Below are positions 52,460 through 63,800 of a stretch of DNA of 64,000 nucleotides, one piece after another. Under the pieces are notes generated by a model. It was not told where the DNA came from, made no database searches, and saw only the letters and a list, made by a program, of their open reading frames with translations. Location of the stretch: NCBI RefSeq assembly GCF_000974425.1, contig NZ_CP010429.1:6965353-7029352 (forward strand), written 5' to 3'. The DNA comes from Spirosoma radiotolerans. Lineage in GTDB: Bacteria; Bacteroidota; Bacteroidia; Cytophagales; Spirosomataceae. Made by a program: the position numbers and the translations under genes. The first letter of the stretch is position 1, and each line of letters starts with the position of its first letter.

Positions 52460-54055
52460 ATGAACGTATCTAAATATCAGACCATTGGAATACTGACTGC
52501 CACCTTATTGGTTGGTTCGTTTGGTATCAATGGCTGTACAAACCTGGACGATAAAGTGTTCGGGTCACTTTCATCGACGGATGCTACACTCGGGGCCGTT
52601 ACATTAGATCCTACTGCTACGTTGCAGGGGGCTTACCAAGCCCTGAATCCGATTGCCAATAGCCAAGGCAGGGCTTATGCATTGGAAGAACACCCCTCTG
52701 ATGAGATGATGGGACCAACGCGTGGGACAGACTGGGACGATTTTGGCGTATGGCGTAAACTGCACCAGCATACCTGGGACTCTCAGCATACAGAGGTGTT
52801 GAATGCCTGGAATGATTTGAATACGGGCGCTTTCCGGGCTTCTCAGGCCGTTTATGCGGCTGGATCGAATCAGACGCTAGTAGCTCAGGCTAAATTTCTA
52901 CGTGGTTTCTTTACGTCTTACATCGTGGATTTGTTTGGCCGCACCCCCGTTCGTCAAGTAACGGATGCTGCTGATGCCAATCCAGCTGTGTTAAGTCGCC
53001 AGGCTGCGTCTAACTTCGTTATTTCTGACCTGCGTGCTGCCTTCAACGGGCTTCCTACCTACACAACGGCAACAGCTAACGTAGCTACCAAAGAGGCAGC
53101 AGCAACTATGCTGGCTAAGATGTACCTGAACCGGGCCGTTTATAATCAAGACCCCAAAAGTCCAGCGGGCCCTTACACATTTGCGAAAGCGGATATGGAC
53201 TCAGCCGTATATTTCGCCAATCAGGTGATTTCTTCAGCTAAGTTTGCTCTGACCGCGAAAGGTAAATACTTCGATAACTTCCACTGGGATAACGATGCCC
53301 GTTCGCAGGAACTGATTTTTACCATTCAGAACACCGCGACGGCTCAGCCAGGCAGCGTTCAGAACCGGTATTTTATGACCGAACACTACAACCAGTACAT
53401 CGGTGCCTGGAATGGTTTCACAACGCTGGCTGATTTCTACAACAGCTTCGAAGCCGCTGACGAACGTCGTGGTGCATCTCCGTCTGACTTGACGCCCCAA
53501 ACTGGTATGACGGCTGGTTTTCAGGTTGGTCAGCAATATGGCGCACCGGCCAAGGGTAGTACCGCACTTGTTCCGCTGAAAGACCGTAGTGGTAACCCAC
53601 TGGTCTTTACGCCTGCTGTAAACATCGCCTTGGCTAACGAGGTAGCTGGTATCCGGGTCATCAAGTACCTGCCAAACCCGCTTACCTACAACAACCCAAC
53701 CAACGACTACGTCCTGCTGCGTTATGCCGACGTTCTGCTGATGAAAGCAGAAGCGATTGCGCGCGGTGGTACCGATCCACAGGGGCAAACAGCCGCTGGT
53801 ATCGTAAATAGCGTACGGACAACGCGGGGAGCCTCAACGCTGTCAACGGTCGACCTGCCTGCTATTCTGGCCGAGCGTGGTCGTGAATTGTACTGGGAAG
53901 GCTGGCGCCGGAGTGACCAGATTCGCTTTGGTGTCTTTACGAACCCAGTTGATCAGCGCCCAACCAAGTCGCCTGATACAGCCGTATTGTTCCCATTCCC
54001 ACAACAGGCCATTGACAGTAACCCCAATCTGCAGCCGCAGAATGCTGGGTACTAA
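52460..54055 (+). CDS. SusD/RagB-family outer-membrane lipoprotein
   Basis: A 531-aa surface lipoprotein that forms the lid of the SusC pore. The ATG at 52460 gives a proper lipoprotein signal (lipobox GINGC); an upstream in-frame ATG at 52412 adds 16 unlikely residues. SusD features are seen in the helical TPR-like core and in the typical C-terminus (ELYWEGWRRSDQIRFGVF, NPNLQPQNAGY). It starts 91 bp after SusC and is followed by a terminator, so it is probably in the same operon. Ligand unknown. Confidence 0.94.
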   Translation: MNVSKYQTIGILTATLLVGSFGINGCTNLDDKVFGSLSSTDATLGAVTLDPTATLQGAYQALNPIANSQGRAYALEEHPSDEMMGPTRGTDWDDFGVWRKLHQHTWDSQHTEVLNAWNDLNTGAFRASQAVYAAGSNQTLVAQAKFLRGFFTSYIVDLFGRTPVRQVTDAADANPAVLSRQAASNFVISDLRAAFNGLPTYTTATANVATKEAAATMLAKMYLNRAVYNQDPKSPAGPYTFAKADMDSAVYFANQVISSAKFALTAKGKYFDNFHWDNDARSQELIFTIQNTATAQPGSVQNRYFMTEHYNQYIGAWNGFTTLADFYNSFEAADERRGASPSDLTPQTGMTAGFQVGQQYGAPAKGSTALVPLKDRSGNPLVFTPAVNIALANEVAGIRVIKYLPNPLTYNNPTNDYVLLRYADVLLMKAEAIARGGTDPQGQTAAGIVNSVRTTRGASTLSTVDLPAILAERGRELYWEGWRRSDQIRFGVFTNPVDQRPTKSPDTAVLFPFPQQAIDSNPNLQPQNAGY

Positions 54056-54078
54056 ACGAGCCTGATTCGATTGACAGG

Positions 54079-54112
54079 ACAGCAGCCCGGTATTGGGCTG
54101 CTGTTTTGTTTT
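54079..54112 (+). terminator. Terminator after the SusCD pair
   Basis: Arms ACAGCAGCCC and GGGCTGCTGT around a 6-base loop are followed by TTTGTTTT. It lies 23 bp past the SusD stop and only about 45 bp before the next gene, so downstream genes may depend on read-through or their own promoter. Confidence 0.8.
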
Positions 54113-54156
54113 CCTATCCATAGCAATACGCCTTATCCGGTAGCGTTTATTGGCCA

Positions 54157-57100
54157 ATGAAAGCTGTTCTTTTCGTTCTTGTTCTTCTTACCTGTCTTTC
54201 CTGTCGTGATGATAAACCTCGGTTTATCATCACGAATCCGGCCGAAACGGGCGTTGCCTTCACAAATCAACTGACCGAAACGGAACAGGAAAATGTCCTG
54301 GCATTCGAATATTTTTATAATGGGGCGGGAGTAGCCGCCGGTGATCTGAATAACGATGGTAAAGTCGATCTGTACTATACCGGAAATCAGGTAGCAAATA
54401 AATTATTTATTAATAAAGGGGGGCTGACCTTCGATGATGTAACTACCAAAGCGGGTGTGGCTGGCCGTACCGATGGCTGGAAAACGGGGGTTACGCTGGC
54501 CGATGTAAATGCTGATGGCTGGCTGGATATCTATGTTTGTTACGGGGGCTTGCGACCCGATTCCCTTCGCAAAAATCAACTGTTCATCAACAACCATAAC
54601 CTGACCTTTACGGATCGGGCCGCCGAATACGGGCTGGCCGATTCTGGCTATTCGGTACAGGCTAATTTCTTCGACTATGACCTGGACGGCGATCTGGACT
54701 GCTTTCTCATTAATCATAATCTAAAGAATTACCAGCGCAAGGAAGCGTCGGTTATGCGGGCCGAACGGGATTATAATGCGGGCGATAAGCTATTCAGAAA
54801 TGATGGTAAAGTTGGCTCAGTAACTTCCATTCACTTTACCGATGTGTCAGAACAGGCCGGTATCAAAGGTAATCCGCTGGGCTTTGGCCTTGGAGTCTCG
54901 GTGTCGGATATTAACCGGGATGGCTACCCCGATGTCTACGTTACAAATGACTTCGTTGAAGATGATTACTGCTACATAAACCAGGGGAATGGTACGTTTC
55001 GGGACGAGCTACGGAGCCGGATCGACCATACATCCTATTCGGCGATGGGGGCCGATATTGCGGATCTAAACAACGACGCCCGACCCGACATTATGACGCT
55101 GGATATGCTCCCTGAAAGCAACGCCCGGCAGAAACTACTGCCCTGGCCGGACAATTGGAACGTGTACCAAGCCCAACTGAAGAATGGTTTCTGGCACCAG
55201 AACATGCGGAACATGCTCCAGATTCAACAGCCCAATGGTGAGTTTGCCGAAATTGGTCAGTTGGCCGGTGTCGCTGGTACCGACTGGAGCTGGGGCGTCG
55301 TGCTGGCTGATTTCGACCTCGACGGTTATAAAGATATTTTTGTCAGTAATGGTACCCTGCGCGATTTTACAAACGCTGATTTTATCAAATTTTCGGATGA
55401 TAACGCGGCTCGGCAGGCGGGCGGGTCAGTGCTCGAACAGATCAAGCAAATGCCATCGACCCGGACAAGGAATTACATTTTTCGGAACAACCACGACCTG
55501 ACGTTCACGAATGAACAGGCTGCCTGGGGCTTCGACGACCCAACGATCTCCAATGGATGCGCCTACGCCGATTTGGATGGCGATGGCGATCTGGATATCG
55601 TGACGAACAACCTGAATGAACCCGCCCGAATCTATCGGAACAACACGCAGGAAACGGCTTCTACTAACTACCTCAGTATTCGATTGAAAGGCCCGTCAAG
55701 TAATCCGTTCGGTATTGGGGCCACTGTAACCGTTGGTGTCGGTAAAGAGCAACAGGTGCAGGAGTATTTCCCAACGCGGGGGTTCGAGTCCTGTAGTCAT
55801 GGTAATTTGCTGTTTGGGACAGGAGCGGATGCTCAGACAGTGCGTGTTACCGTGCGCTGGCCGGATGGCAAAACGCAGGTGTTACCCGCCGTGACAGCCA
55901 ACCAGATGCTTTCCATGGATTACCGTCAGGCACATGCTGGCGCGTTAGCCTCTCCACTCCGAACGGGTAATCCGCTTTTCTCGGCGGTCAATGCCATCGC
56001 GTTCACGCATAAACTCGATTCGACCAACAATTTTGATCAGCAGATTTTATTACCCATTCAGTATTCGGCTACTGGCGTCCACATGGCCACAGGCGATGTA
56101 AATAACGATGGTCTGGTGGACTTGTTTGTGGGTGGAAACCGCCTGCAGCAGGGGCAACTGCTGTATCAGAATGTCAATGGTTTATTTAAGCCAACCACAT
56201 TACCGAATCTGGATGGAAGGACAAATACGGATGCTGTTTTGCTGGATGTAAACGGTGATAAACAACTCGATTTGTATGTCGTCAATGGTGGGTATAGCGT
56301 TCGCGAAGCGGAAAAGCGCCAAGATCAACTCTGGCTGAATGACAAAGGTACCTTCGTGGCCAAAGCGTTACCCACCGAAACCGAAAACGGAAGCTGTGTT
56401 AACGTCATTGACATTGACCGCGATGGGGATTCGGATTTGTTCGTGGGCAGCTCGGTTCGGCCGTTCAAGTTCCCGGCCGCCGACGAGAGCTTTTTATTGA
56501 TCAATGATGGCAGGGGGAACTTCAAAAAACAACCTCTGGGACAGCTAGGTATTGTATCGGATGCGGCCGTTCTGGACATCAATAAAGATGGTTGGCCTGA
56601 TCTGGTGATTGTCGGCGAGTGGATGCCCGTTACGGTTCTGCTGAATCAGCGGGGGAAATTGTCGACTACGAACCAGAAGGTTTACGAAAACCTGGCAGGC
56701 TGGTGGAACCGAATCGAGAAAGCCGATCTTGATGGTGATGGTGACGACGATTTGATTCTCGGCAACCTTGGCCTGAACACGCAGGTAAAAGCAAGTGAAG
56801 GCCAACCGGCTACGCTAACCTACGACGATTTCGACCAGAACGGCACACTTGATTTCTTTATGAGCTATTCGGTTCAGGGGAAGGTGTATCCGGCCTACTC
56901 GCGCGATGAGATTTGTGAGCAGGTGCCGTCCCTGCGAAAGCGATTTACAACTTATCAGTCTTTTGCCGACGCAACCCTTAACGAGTGCTTTGATGAACAG
57001 CAGCTTCGTCAGGCTAAAACCAAGCAGATTGATGAGCTAAGAACGCTCGTTCTGGAAAATAATGACGGCGATTTGGTTGCTCATGCGCTGCCTATAGCGG

Positions 57101-57390
57101 CTCAGTATGCGCCTGTCTACAGCATTTTGGTGGACGACTATGACCGGGATGGAAAACCCGATTTACTGCTGATGGGTAACAACTCCCGCATGCGGTTACG
57201 AATTGGTAAAGTGGACGCAAATCATGGTCTGCTACTCCATAATGAGGGTAAATGGCACTTCAGTGAGCGTTCATCGGAGGAAACCGGCTTTATGGTGCGG
57301 GGTGATGTTCGCGATGTAAAAAAAGTGAACGACTATATCGTTGTTGGTGTCAATGGAGAGAAGTTACTAACGTTTAAGCAAAAGCCCTGA
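54157..57390 (+). CDS. CRTAC1-like FG-GAP/VCBS and ASPIC-UnbV lipoprotein, copy 1
   Basis: A 1077-aa lipoprotein (lipobox CLSC at the N-terminus). It has a series of FG-GAP/VCBS repeats with calcium-loop sequences (GDLNNDGKVDLYYTGN, DVNADGWLDIYVC). These are interrupted by an ASPIC/UnbV domain at about 503-590 (FPTRGFESCSHGNLLFG; VRWPDGKTQVLP). A second propeller follows (GDVNNDGLVDLFVGG), and the C-terminus ends with HFSERSSEETGF. It is likely a surface beta-propeller that binds a protein or glycan partner. The enzymatic role is unknown. It sits just downstream of a SusC/SusD pair and is the first of three tandem paralogs. Confidence 0.92.
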   Translation: MKAVLFVLVLLTCLSCRDDKPRFIITNPAETGVAFTNQLTETEQENVLAFEYFYNGAGVAAGDLNNDGKVDLYYTGNQVANKLFINKGGLTFDDVTTKAGVAGRTDGWKTGVTLADVNADGWLDIYVCYGGLRPDSLRKNQLFINNHNLTFTDRAAEYGLADSGYSVQANFFDYDLDGDLDCFLINHNLKNYQRKEASVMRAERDYNAGDKLFRNDGKVGSVTSIHFTDVSEQAGIKGNPLGFGLGVSVSDINRDGYPDVYVTNDFVEDDYCYINQGNGTFRDELRSRIDHTSYSAMGADIADLNNDARPDIMTLDMLPESNARQKLLPWPDNWNVYQAQLKNGFWHQNMRNMLQIQQPNGEFAEIGQLAGVAGTDWSWGVVLADFDLDGYKDIFVSNGTLRDFTNADFIKFSDDNAARQAGGSVLEQIKQMPSTRTRNYIFRNNHDLTFTNEQAAWGFDDPTISNGCAYADLDGDGDLDIVTNNLNEPARIYRNNTQETASTNYLSIRLKGPSSNPFGIGATVTVGVGKEQQVQEYFPTRGFESCSHGNLLFGTGADAQTVRVTVRWPDGKTQVLPAVTANQMLSMDYRQAHAGALASPLRTGNPLFSAVNAIAFTHKLDSTNNFDQQILLPIQYSATGVHMATGDVNNDGLVDLFVGGNRLQQGQLLYQNVNGLFKPTTLPNLDGRTNTDAVLLDVNGDKQLDLYVVNGGYSVREAEKRQDQLWLNDKGTFVAKALPTETENGSCVNVIDIDRDGDSDLFVGSSVRPFKFPAADESFLLINDGRGNFKKQPLGQLGIVSDAAVLDINKDGWPDLVIVGEWMPVTVLLNQRGKLSTTNQKVYENLAGWWNRIEKADLDGDGDDDLILGNLGLNTQVKASEGQPATLTYDDFDQNGTLDFFMSYSVQGKVYPAYSRDEICEQVPSLRKRFTTYQSFADATLNECFDEQQLRQAKTKQIDELRTLVLENNDGDLVAHALPIAAQYAPVYSILVDDYDRDGKPDLLLMGNNSRMRLRIGKVDANHGLLLHNEGKWHFSERSSEETGFMVRGDVRDVKKVNDYIVVGVNGEKLLTFKQKP

Positions 57391-57462
57391 CGGGTAGAAG
57401 CCCCTAGCCTGACACACTGGCTGCTTTGATGGACTACGTAGCTTGATAAATTAATTAAACGA

Positions 57463-60400
57463 ATGAACAAGAAAGTAGGCCTGCTGATCATCTGTATGAG
57501 CGGATTGATAGCATGTCATAAGAAGCCCGAACCGCTTTTTGAAAATTTACCAGCTTCAGAAACCGGTGTGGATTTCGTAAACCGGAGTCTGGATAAAAAA
57601 AACTTTAATATTTTCAACTACCGTAATTTCTACAACGGGGGAGGAGTCGCCATTGGTGATGTGAACAACGATGGCCTACCCGATCTGTTTCTAACATCCA
57701 ACTTTGAAGCCAATAAGCTTTACCTCAATAAAGGCGGGATGAAGTTTGACGATGTTACCACAAAGGCGGGGATTATCGGTAAGAAATTCTGGTCGACTGG
57801 CGTCACCTTTGCTGACATCAATGGCGACGGGCTACTGGATATTTATGTCTGTAATTCAGGCAGCCGCGATGAGCGGGGCAACCAGTTGTACATCAATCAG
57901 GGCGTAAAAAACGGCGTGCCCACTTTTGTTGAGAAAGCAAAGGAATATGGTTTGTTTGATGGCGGTTTCTCGACCCACGCGGCCTTCTTCGACTATGACC
58001 GCGACGGCGACCTGGACATGTACCTGCTCAACAATAGCTTCACACCCATGGATCGCCTGGGGTTCGCGAATATGCGTGATTCCCGCGACAGACTGGGCGG
58101 GGATAAACTGTTTCGCAACGAAGGACCGGGTAAGCCGTTCCGGGATGTGAGCGCCGAAGCGGGCATTTACGGCAGCCTGATCGGTTTTGGATTGGGTATT
58201 ACCATTGGGGACGTAAATAACGATAACTGGCCGGATATTTATATCTCGAACGATTTCTACGAGCGCGATTACCTGTACATAAACCAGAAAAACGGCACGT
58301 TCAAAGAAGACATCGAGAACGAAATGGGGCACATCAGCCTGGCATCCATGGGAGCCGATATTGCCGACGTCAATAACGATGGCAACTTGGATATTTTCGT
58401 AACGGATATGCTGCCGGACGATGATTATCGCCTGAAGACCACAACCGCTTTTGACAGCTATGAACTGAATGAACTCAAAGAAACCCGCGATTTTTATCAC
58501 CAGGATTCCCGAAATATGCTTCACCTCAACAATGGCGATGGCACATTTTCGGAAATCGGGCGGATGGCGGGCACCAGCGCCACCGATTGGAGTTGGGGCG
58601 CGTTGTTGTTCGATATGGACATGGACGGTAAGAAAGACGTGTTTGTGGCCAATGGTATTCTGAAAGACTTGACGGATCAGGACTACATCGCCTATCTGGC
58701 TGACAATCCCGATCTGCAATCTATGATTCAGGGCACCAAGAAATTTGATTACAAAGATTATGTCAATAAAATGGGCTCCAGTCCCATTCCGAATTATGCC
58801 TTTCGGAATACTGGCAACGGGATGCAGTATGAAAATAAAGCCGCCGACTGGGGACTGGGCGAGCCTAATTTTTCGAATGGCTCAGCCTATGGCGATCTGG
58901 ATAACGACGGCGACCTCGATCTGGTGGTCAACAACAACGATTCGCCGGTGTCGATCTTCAAAAACACATCGGTAGAGAAAGAAAAGAAGGCTTTTTTACG
59001 CGTACAGCTCAAAGGGGGCGCCCAAAACCCAAATGCCATTGGTGCTAAGGTATATGTGTATCAGGGCAAGGAATTGCAATACCTGCAACAGATGCCGAAC
59101 CGGGGTTTTCAATCATCCGTAGACCTGACGATGGTGTTCGGTTTGGGGAGCGATGTGGCGGGCAAACCGCCGGTTATTGATTCGCTCGTGGTGGTTTGGC
59201 CCGACCGATTCAATGGCGTCGATAAAAAGCAGGTTATTCGCAAACCCGCCGTTAATACCACGCTGCAATTGTCCTATAAAAATGCGGATCAACTGGCGTT
59301 ACCGCCCGCCAAACCAGACCCAGCCGGACGGTTGTTTACCGACGTGACGCAGGCCGTTAAGCTTGATTATGTGCACAAGGAAAATGACTTTGTCGACTAC
59401 AACCGGGATGGCTTACTGAAGCAACTACTCTCCCGCGAAGGCCCTGCTCTGGCAGTAGGGGATATTAACGGCGACGGGCTAGACGACGTTTTTCTGGGTG
59501 GCGCGGCCAACATGCCCCGATCGTTGTATGTGCAGCAGCCGGGGGGCACATTTGCGCTTCAAAAACAGCCGTTTCTACTCGATGCTATTTATTCTGAAGA
59601 TGTTGCGGCCACCTTTTTTGATGCCGATGGCGACAGCGATCTGGATTTGTATGTGGCAACGGGCGGCAACGAATTTGACGATGTTACGTACCTGGCGGAC
59701 CGGCTTTACCGAAACGATGGAAAGGGAAACCTTACCTGGGACAGAACCATGCCCCGCAGCCTGAACAATAACTCCTGCGTTGCTGCCGCCGATTTCGACC
59801 TGGATGGCGATCAGGATCTATTCGTAGGTAGCCGGATGATCTCTGGACAATACGGCCAGAATCCCGACCAGTTGTTCATGGTAAACGATGGCAAAGGAAA
59901 CTTTAGGAAAGCGACATCGGAGCTCATACCGTTTGCCAAAGAGATTGGCATGGTGAAAGACGCTGTCTGGGCGGATATTGATCATGATAAATACCCTGAC
60001 CTGATCCTGGTAGGCGATTGGATGCCCATCACTATTCTGAAAAATAAACAGGGCAAGGGGTTTGAGCGTGTTGAGGATGATAGGCTGGCCAATTCGGGCG
60101 GTTGGTGGAATACGATCCATGCGGCCGACCTCGACAACGATGGCGATACAGATTTTGTGCTTGGTAATCTCGGGCTAAACAGCCGATTGATGGCGTCGGG
60201 TACGCAGCCTGCCCACCTGTATGGCAATGATTTTGACCGAAACGGCTCCTACGAGCAGATTATAACCTGCTACCGGCCAGGGCCCGACGGAAAAGAACAC
60301 GAGTGTGTAGTGGTTCAGAAGCCTGATTTACAAAAACGGATTCCGTCCATCAAAACTAAGTATATTAAGCACACGGATTACGCAAAAGCCAGCTTTGAGG

Positions 60401-60852
60401 ACATTTTTTCGGCGCAGCAGCGCGAAGGCATGACCGTGAGGACCGCTCAAATGGCCGAAACATCGATCCTGATCAACGACGGCAAGGGCAATCTTACGCT
60501 CGAAGCTTTACCCATTCAGGCGCAGACGTCGCCCATCCAGGCCATTTTGACGGGCGATTACAACCACGACGGGAAAACTGATATTCTGTTAACGGGTAAC
60601 TTCTTCGACGTCCTGACCGAAGTGGGTCGATACGATGCCAATTATGGTTTACTATTGCTGGGTAATGGGCGGGCGGGAGATGGTAAATTACGCTTTACCG
60701 GCACGAAGCCCGAACAGACCGGTTTCTTTGTGCGTGGCCAAATTCGGCGGATGATGACCGCCCGTGGGGCAAATGGAAGTCAGTTCATTGTACTGGCCAA
60801 AAACAACGACCGTGCGCAGGTTTTTGCGGTCTCGAAAGGTGGAAAACCATGA
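57463..60852 (+). CDS. CRTAC1-like FG-GAP/VCBS and ASPIC-UnbV lipoprotein, copy 2
   Basis: An 1129-aa lipoprotein (lipobox LIAC within MSGLIACHKK). The layout is the same as copy 1: N-terminal FG-GAP propeller (GDVNNDGLPDLFLTSN, DINGDGLLDIYVCN), ASPIC/UnbV at about 508-610 (MPNRGFQSS, VVVWPDR), then a second propeller (GDINGDGLDDVFLGG). It starts 72 bp after copy 1. Its TGA overlaps the ATG of copy 3 (ATGA at 60849-60852), which suggests coupled translation. Sequence divergence from copy 1 is considerable, so the copies probably have separate ligands rather than being recent duplicates. Confidence 0.92.
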   Translation: MNKKVGLLIICMSGLIACHKKPEPLFENLPASETGVDFVNRSLDKKNFNIFNYRNFYNGGGVAIGDVNNDGLPDLFLTSNFEANKLYLNKGGMKFDDVTTKAGIIGKKFWSTGVTFADINGDGLLDIYVCNSGSRDERGNQLYINQGVKNGVPTFVEKAKEYGLFDGGFSTHAAFFDYDRDGDLDMYLLNNSFTPMDRLGFANMRDSRDRLGGDKLFRNEGPGKPFRDVSAEAGIYGSLIGFGLGITIGDVNNDNWPDIYISNDFYERDYLYINQKNGTFKEDIENEMGHISLASMGADIADVNNDGNLDIFVTDMLPDDDYRLKTTTAFDSYELNELKETRDFYHQDSRNMLHLNNGDGTFSEIGRMAGTSATDWSWGALLFDMDMDGKKDVFVANGILKDLTDQDYIAYLADNPDLQSMIQGTKKFDYKDYVNKMGSSPIPNYAFRNTGNGMQYENKAADWGLGEPNFSNGSAYGDLDNDGDLDLVVNNNDSPVSIFKNTSVEKEKKAFLRVQLKGGAQNPNAIGAKVYVYQGKELQYLQQMPNRGFQSSVDLTMVFGLGSDVAGKPPVIDSLVVVWPDRFNGVDKKQVIRKPAVNTTLQLSYKNADQLALPPAKPDPAGRLFTDVTQAVKLDYVHKENDFVDYNRDGLLKQLLSREGPALAVGDINGDGLDDVFLGGAANMPRSLYVQQPGGTFALQKQPFLLDAIYSEDVAATFFDADGDSDLDLYVATGGNEFDDVTYLADRLYRNDGKGNLTWDRTMPRSLNNNSCVAAADFDLDGDQDLFVGSRMISGQYGQNPDQLFMVNDGKGNFRKATSELIPFAKEIGMVKDAVWADIDHDKYPDLILVGDWMPITILKNKQGKGFERVEDDRLANSGGWWNTIHAADLDNDGDTDFVLGNLGLNSRLMASGTQPAHLYGNDFDRNGSYEQIITCYRPGPDGKEHECVVVQKPDLQKRIPSIKTKYIKHTDYAKASFEDIFSAQQREGMTVRTAQMAETSILINDGKGNLTLEALPIQAQTSPIQAILTGDYNHDGKTDILLTGNFFDVLTEVGRYDANYGLLLLGNGRAGDGKLRFTGTKPEQTGFFVRGQIRRMMTARGANGSQFIVLAKNNDRAQVFAVSKGGKP

Positions 60853-63800
60853 TACGATTCCTGCAGGACTTAGGTAACACCGGGTTGAAATCCGGCGTAG
60901 ATGATCTGATTAATACATTGCGCCGGGTTGAAACCCGCTATTGCCTGAATTCTATCCTTCTTGTTTTAGTCGGGTGCGCTCTTCTCCTGTCGGGTTGCTC
61001 TTCAGGTCCGACGGCGCAAGAAAAACCTCTCTTTCAGTTGCTGGATTCGGCACAAACGGGCGTTGGATTTCGCAATGAGTTACGCAACACCGACAGTTTG
61101 TCTATTCTGGATTACCTGTATTTTTATAATGGTGGCGGTGTTGCCGTTGGCGATCTGAACAACGATGGCCTGAATGATCTCTACTTCGTTTCCAATCAGG
61201 GAGCCAATAAGCTTTACCTAAACAAGGGGAAGTTTGCCTTTACTGACATAACCACTCAAAGTGGAACCATAGGCCGGGCCGACTGGCAAACGGGCGTAAC
61301 AATGGCCGATGTTAATGGAGATGGCTGGCTCGATATTTATGTGTGTGCCGTCAATCACTTTAAAGGCTTAAAAGGTGTTAATGAACTGTATATCAATAAC
61401 GGCCCCGGCAAGGGTGGTATCCCAACCTTTACCGAACGGGCTGCTGAGTATGGGCTGGCGTTTGCTGGTTTCTCCACCCAGGCTGCTTTCTTCGATTACG
61501 ATCACGATGGCGATTTAGACTGCTTCCTGCTGAATCATGCCGTCCATACATCCCGTAGCTTTGACAATGTGTCGACCCGTAACAACCGAAATCGCGAATC
61601 CGGCGATTATCTGTTTCGGAATGATGGTGTCAAGGCTGGTCAGGCGCATTTTACCGATGTAAGTGAGCAGGCAGGTATTTTTGGTGCGGCCATGGGCTAT
61701 GGCCTGGGCGTTGCTGTTGCTGATCTGAATAACGATGGCTGGGAAGACCTGTACGTTTCCAACGACTTTCACGAGGACGATTATTACTATGTCAATAACC
61801 ACAAAGGCGGCTTTGTTGAGTCTGTCAGGCAGGCGTTCGCACATACGAGCCGGTTCTCGATGGGAAATGACGTGGCCGACGTGAATAATGATGGCTTTCC
61901 TGATGTAATGACTCTGGATATGTACCCGGCAGATGAGACCGTCGAGAAGTCATCCCAGGGTGAAGACCCTCTGGATATTTACCGGTACAAGCTTTCGTAC
62001 GGCTACATGAACCAGTATAGTCGTAACTGTTTGCAACTTAGCCTGTCTGGAAAGAAATTTATGGATATCGGCGTGATGGCTGGGGTAGCGGCTACGGACT
62101 GGAGCTGGGCGCCTTTGCTGGCCGATTACGACAATGACGGAATCAAGGATTTGTTCATTGCCAACGGTATTGCCCGGCGGCCAAACAACCTCGATTACAT
62201 TAAGTACATCTCGAATGGAGCGTTGCAGAATGAGTTGAGGTCTTCCTCGCGGCTGGATGAAAAAGCAATTCAGCTTATGCCCGAAGGGAAAGTGCACAAT
62301 TACCTGTATCGCGGAACACCCAGCCTTCAATTCGATGATAAATCGGCGGCCTGGGGCTTCGAGATGCCAACGCTCTCGTGTGGGGCCGCTTATGCGGATC
62401 TGGACAACGATGGCGATCTGGACCTGATTACGAACAACATAAATGATCCCGCCGGGCTTTACCGAAACGAGGCAACGACGTTGTTTTCAGCAAATACCCA
62501 TTTGACGGTTAAGCTTAAAGGCAATTCACTCAATACATTTGGCGTGGGTGCTAAAGTCATTCTAAAGTACAGTGATTCCCTTCAGTTCCAGCAGTTAATG
62601 CCAACTCGCGGTTTTGAATCCTCGGTCGCGCCCGAACTATTGTTTGGTTTGAGTAAACGGACGGTTATCGATTCGCTGATCGTGATCTGGCCGAGTGGCC
62701 GCATGGAAGTTCAGAAGAATGTCAAAACCAACCAGATTATTACCCTTCGACAGGCAAACGCCCAACTGGACGGCACCACCTATCGCTACACCATTGGCCC
62801 TGGCAAACCGCTATTCGCTGAGGTGACAAAAACGGATACAATACCTTACCGGCATCAGGAGGATACAGATTATTTTGACTTCGTTCGTGAGTCACTGATG
62901 CCGTTCAAAGTCTCAACCGAAGGCCCACACTTAGCCGTGGGTGATGTGAATGGGGATGGGCTGGACGACATCTACGCCGGAGGAGCTCGCTGGCAGGCGG
63001 GTAGCTTGCTGATTCAGCAGCCGAATGGCAGATTTAGTCCATCAGTCCAAGCCGACTTTCGAAAAGACTCTGTGTATGAAGATGTAGACGCGGTCTTCTT
63101 TGATGCCGATGGCGATAAGGATCTGGACCTGTACGTCGTTTCGGGTGGCAACGAGTTTTATAATAAAATGCCCGAGCAGTTTGACCGGCTATATGTGAAC
63201 GATGGTCAGGGAAATTTCAGCCGGTTAGCCAATGCGCTTCCGCCCATGTATGACAATAAAAGCTGCGTTCGGCCGGTAGACATTGACAACGATGGTGATC
63301 TGGATTTGTTCATTGGTGGGCGGGTGGTAGGCATGGCCTACGGCAAGTCACCGAGTTCTTATCTGCTGGTTAATGATAGTAAGAAGGGCAGCCAGCCGCA
63401 TTTTTCGGATCAGACCGATAAGATGGCTTCGGATCTGCGCAAGGCAGGTATGATAACGGACGCCGTCTGGGCTGATTATGACGGAGATAAAGACCAGGAC
63501 CTGATTTTGGCCGGTGACTGGATGCCGATTCGCATTTTTGTCAATGAAAACGGGAAATTTACCGAAGCGAAATCCATTGCTGACAATGAAACGCCCCTGA
63601 GCGGGTTCTACCAGCGAGTGATTGCGGCCGACTTTGATAAAGACGGCGATATTGACCTAATGGCGGGTAATTTAGGAACAAATACTAAACTGCGTAAAAC
63701 GCCCGATTCGTACCTGCGAATGTGGGTAAAGGATGTTGATAACAACCAAAGCACGGAGCAAATTATCGCTTATAACCGTGGGAAGGAAATGTACCCACTG

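Noticed and set aside
57856..58719. A 287-codon minus-strand open frame inside copy 2 of the CRTAC1-like genes
   Set aside because: It is the antisense of the calcium-loop repeats; the Ile/Val-rich content comes from Asp/Asn codons read backward.
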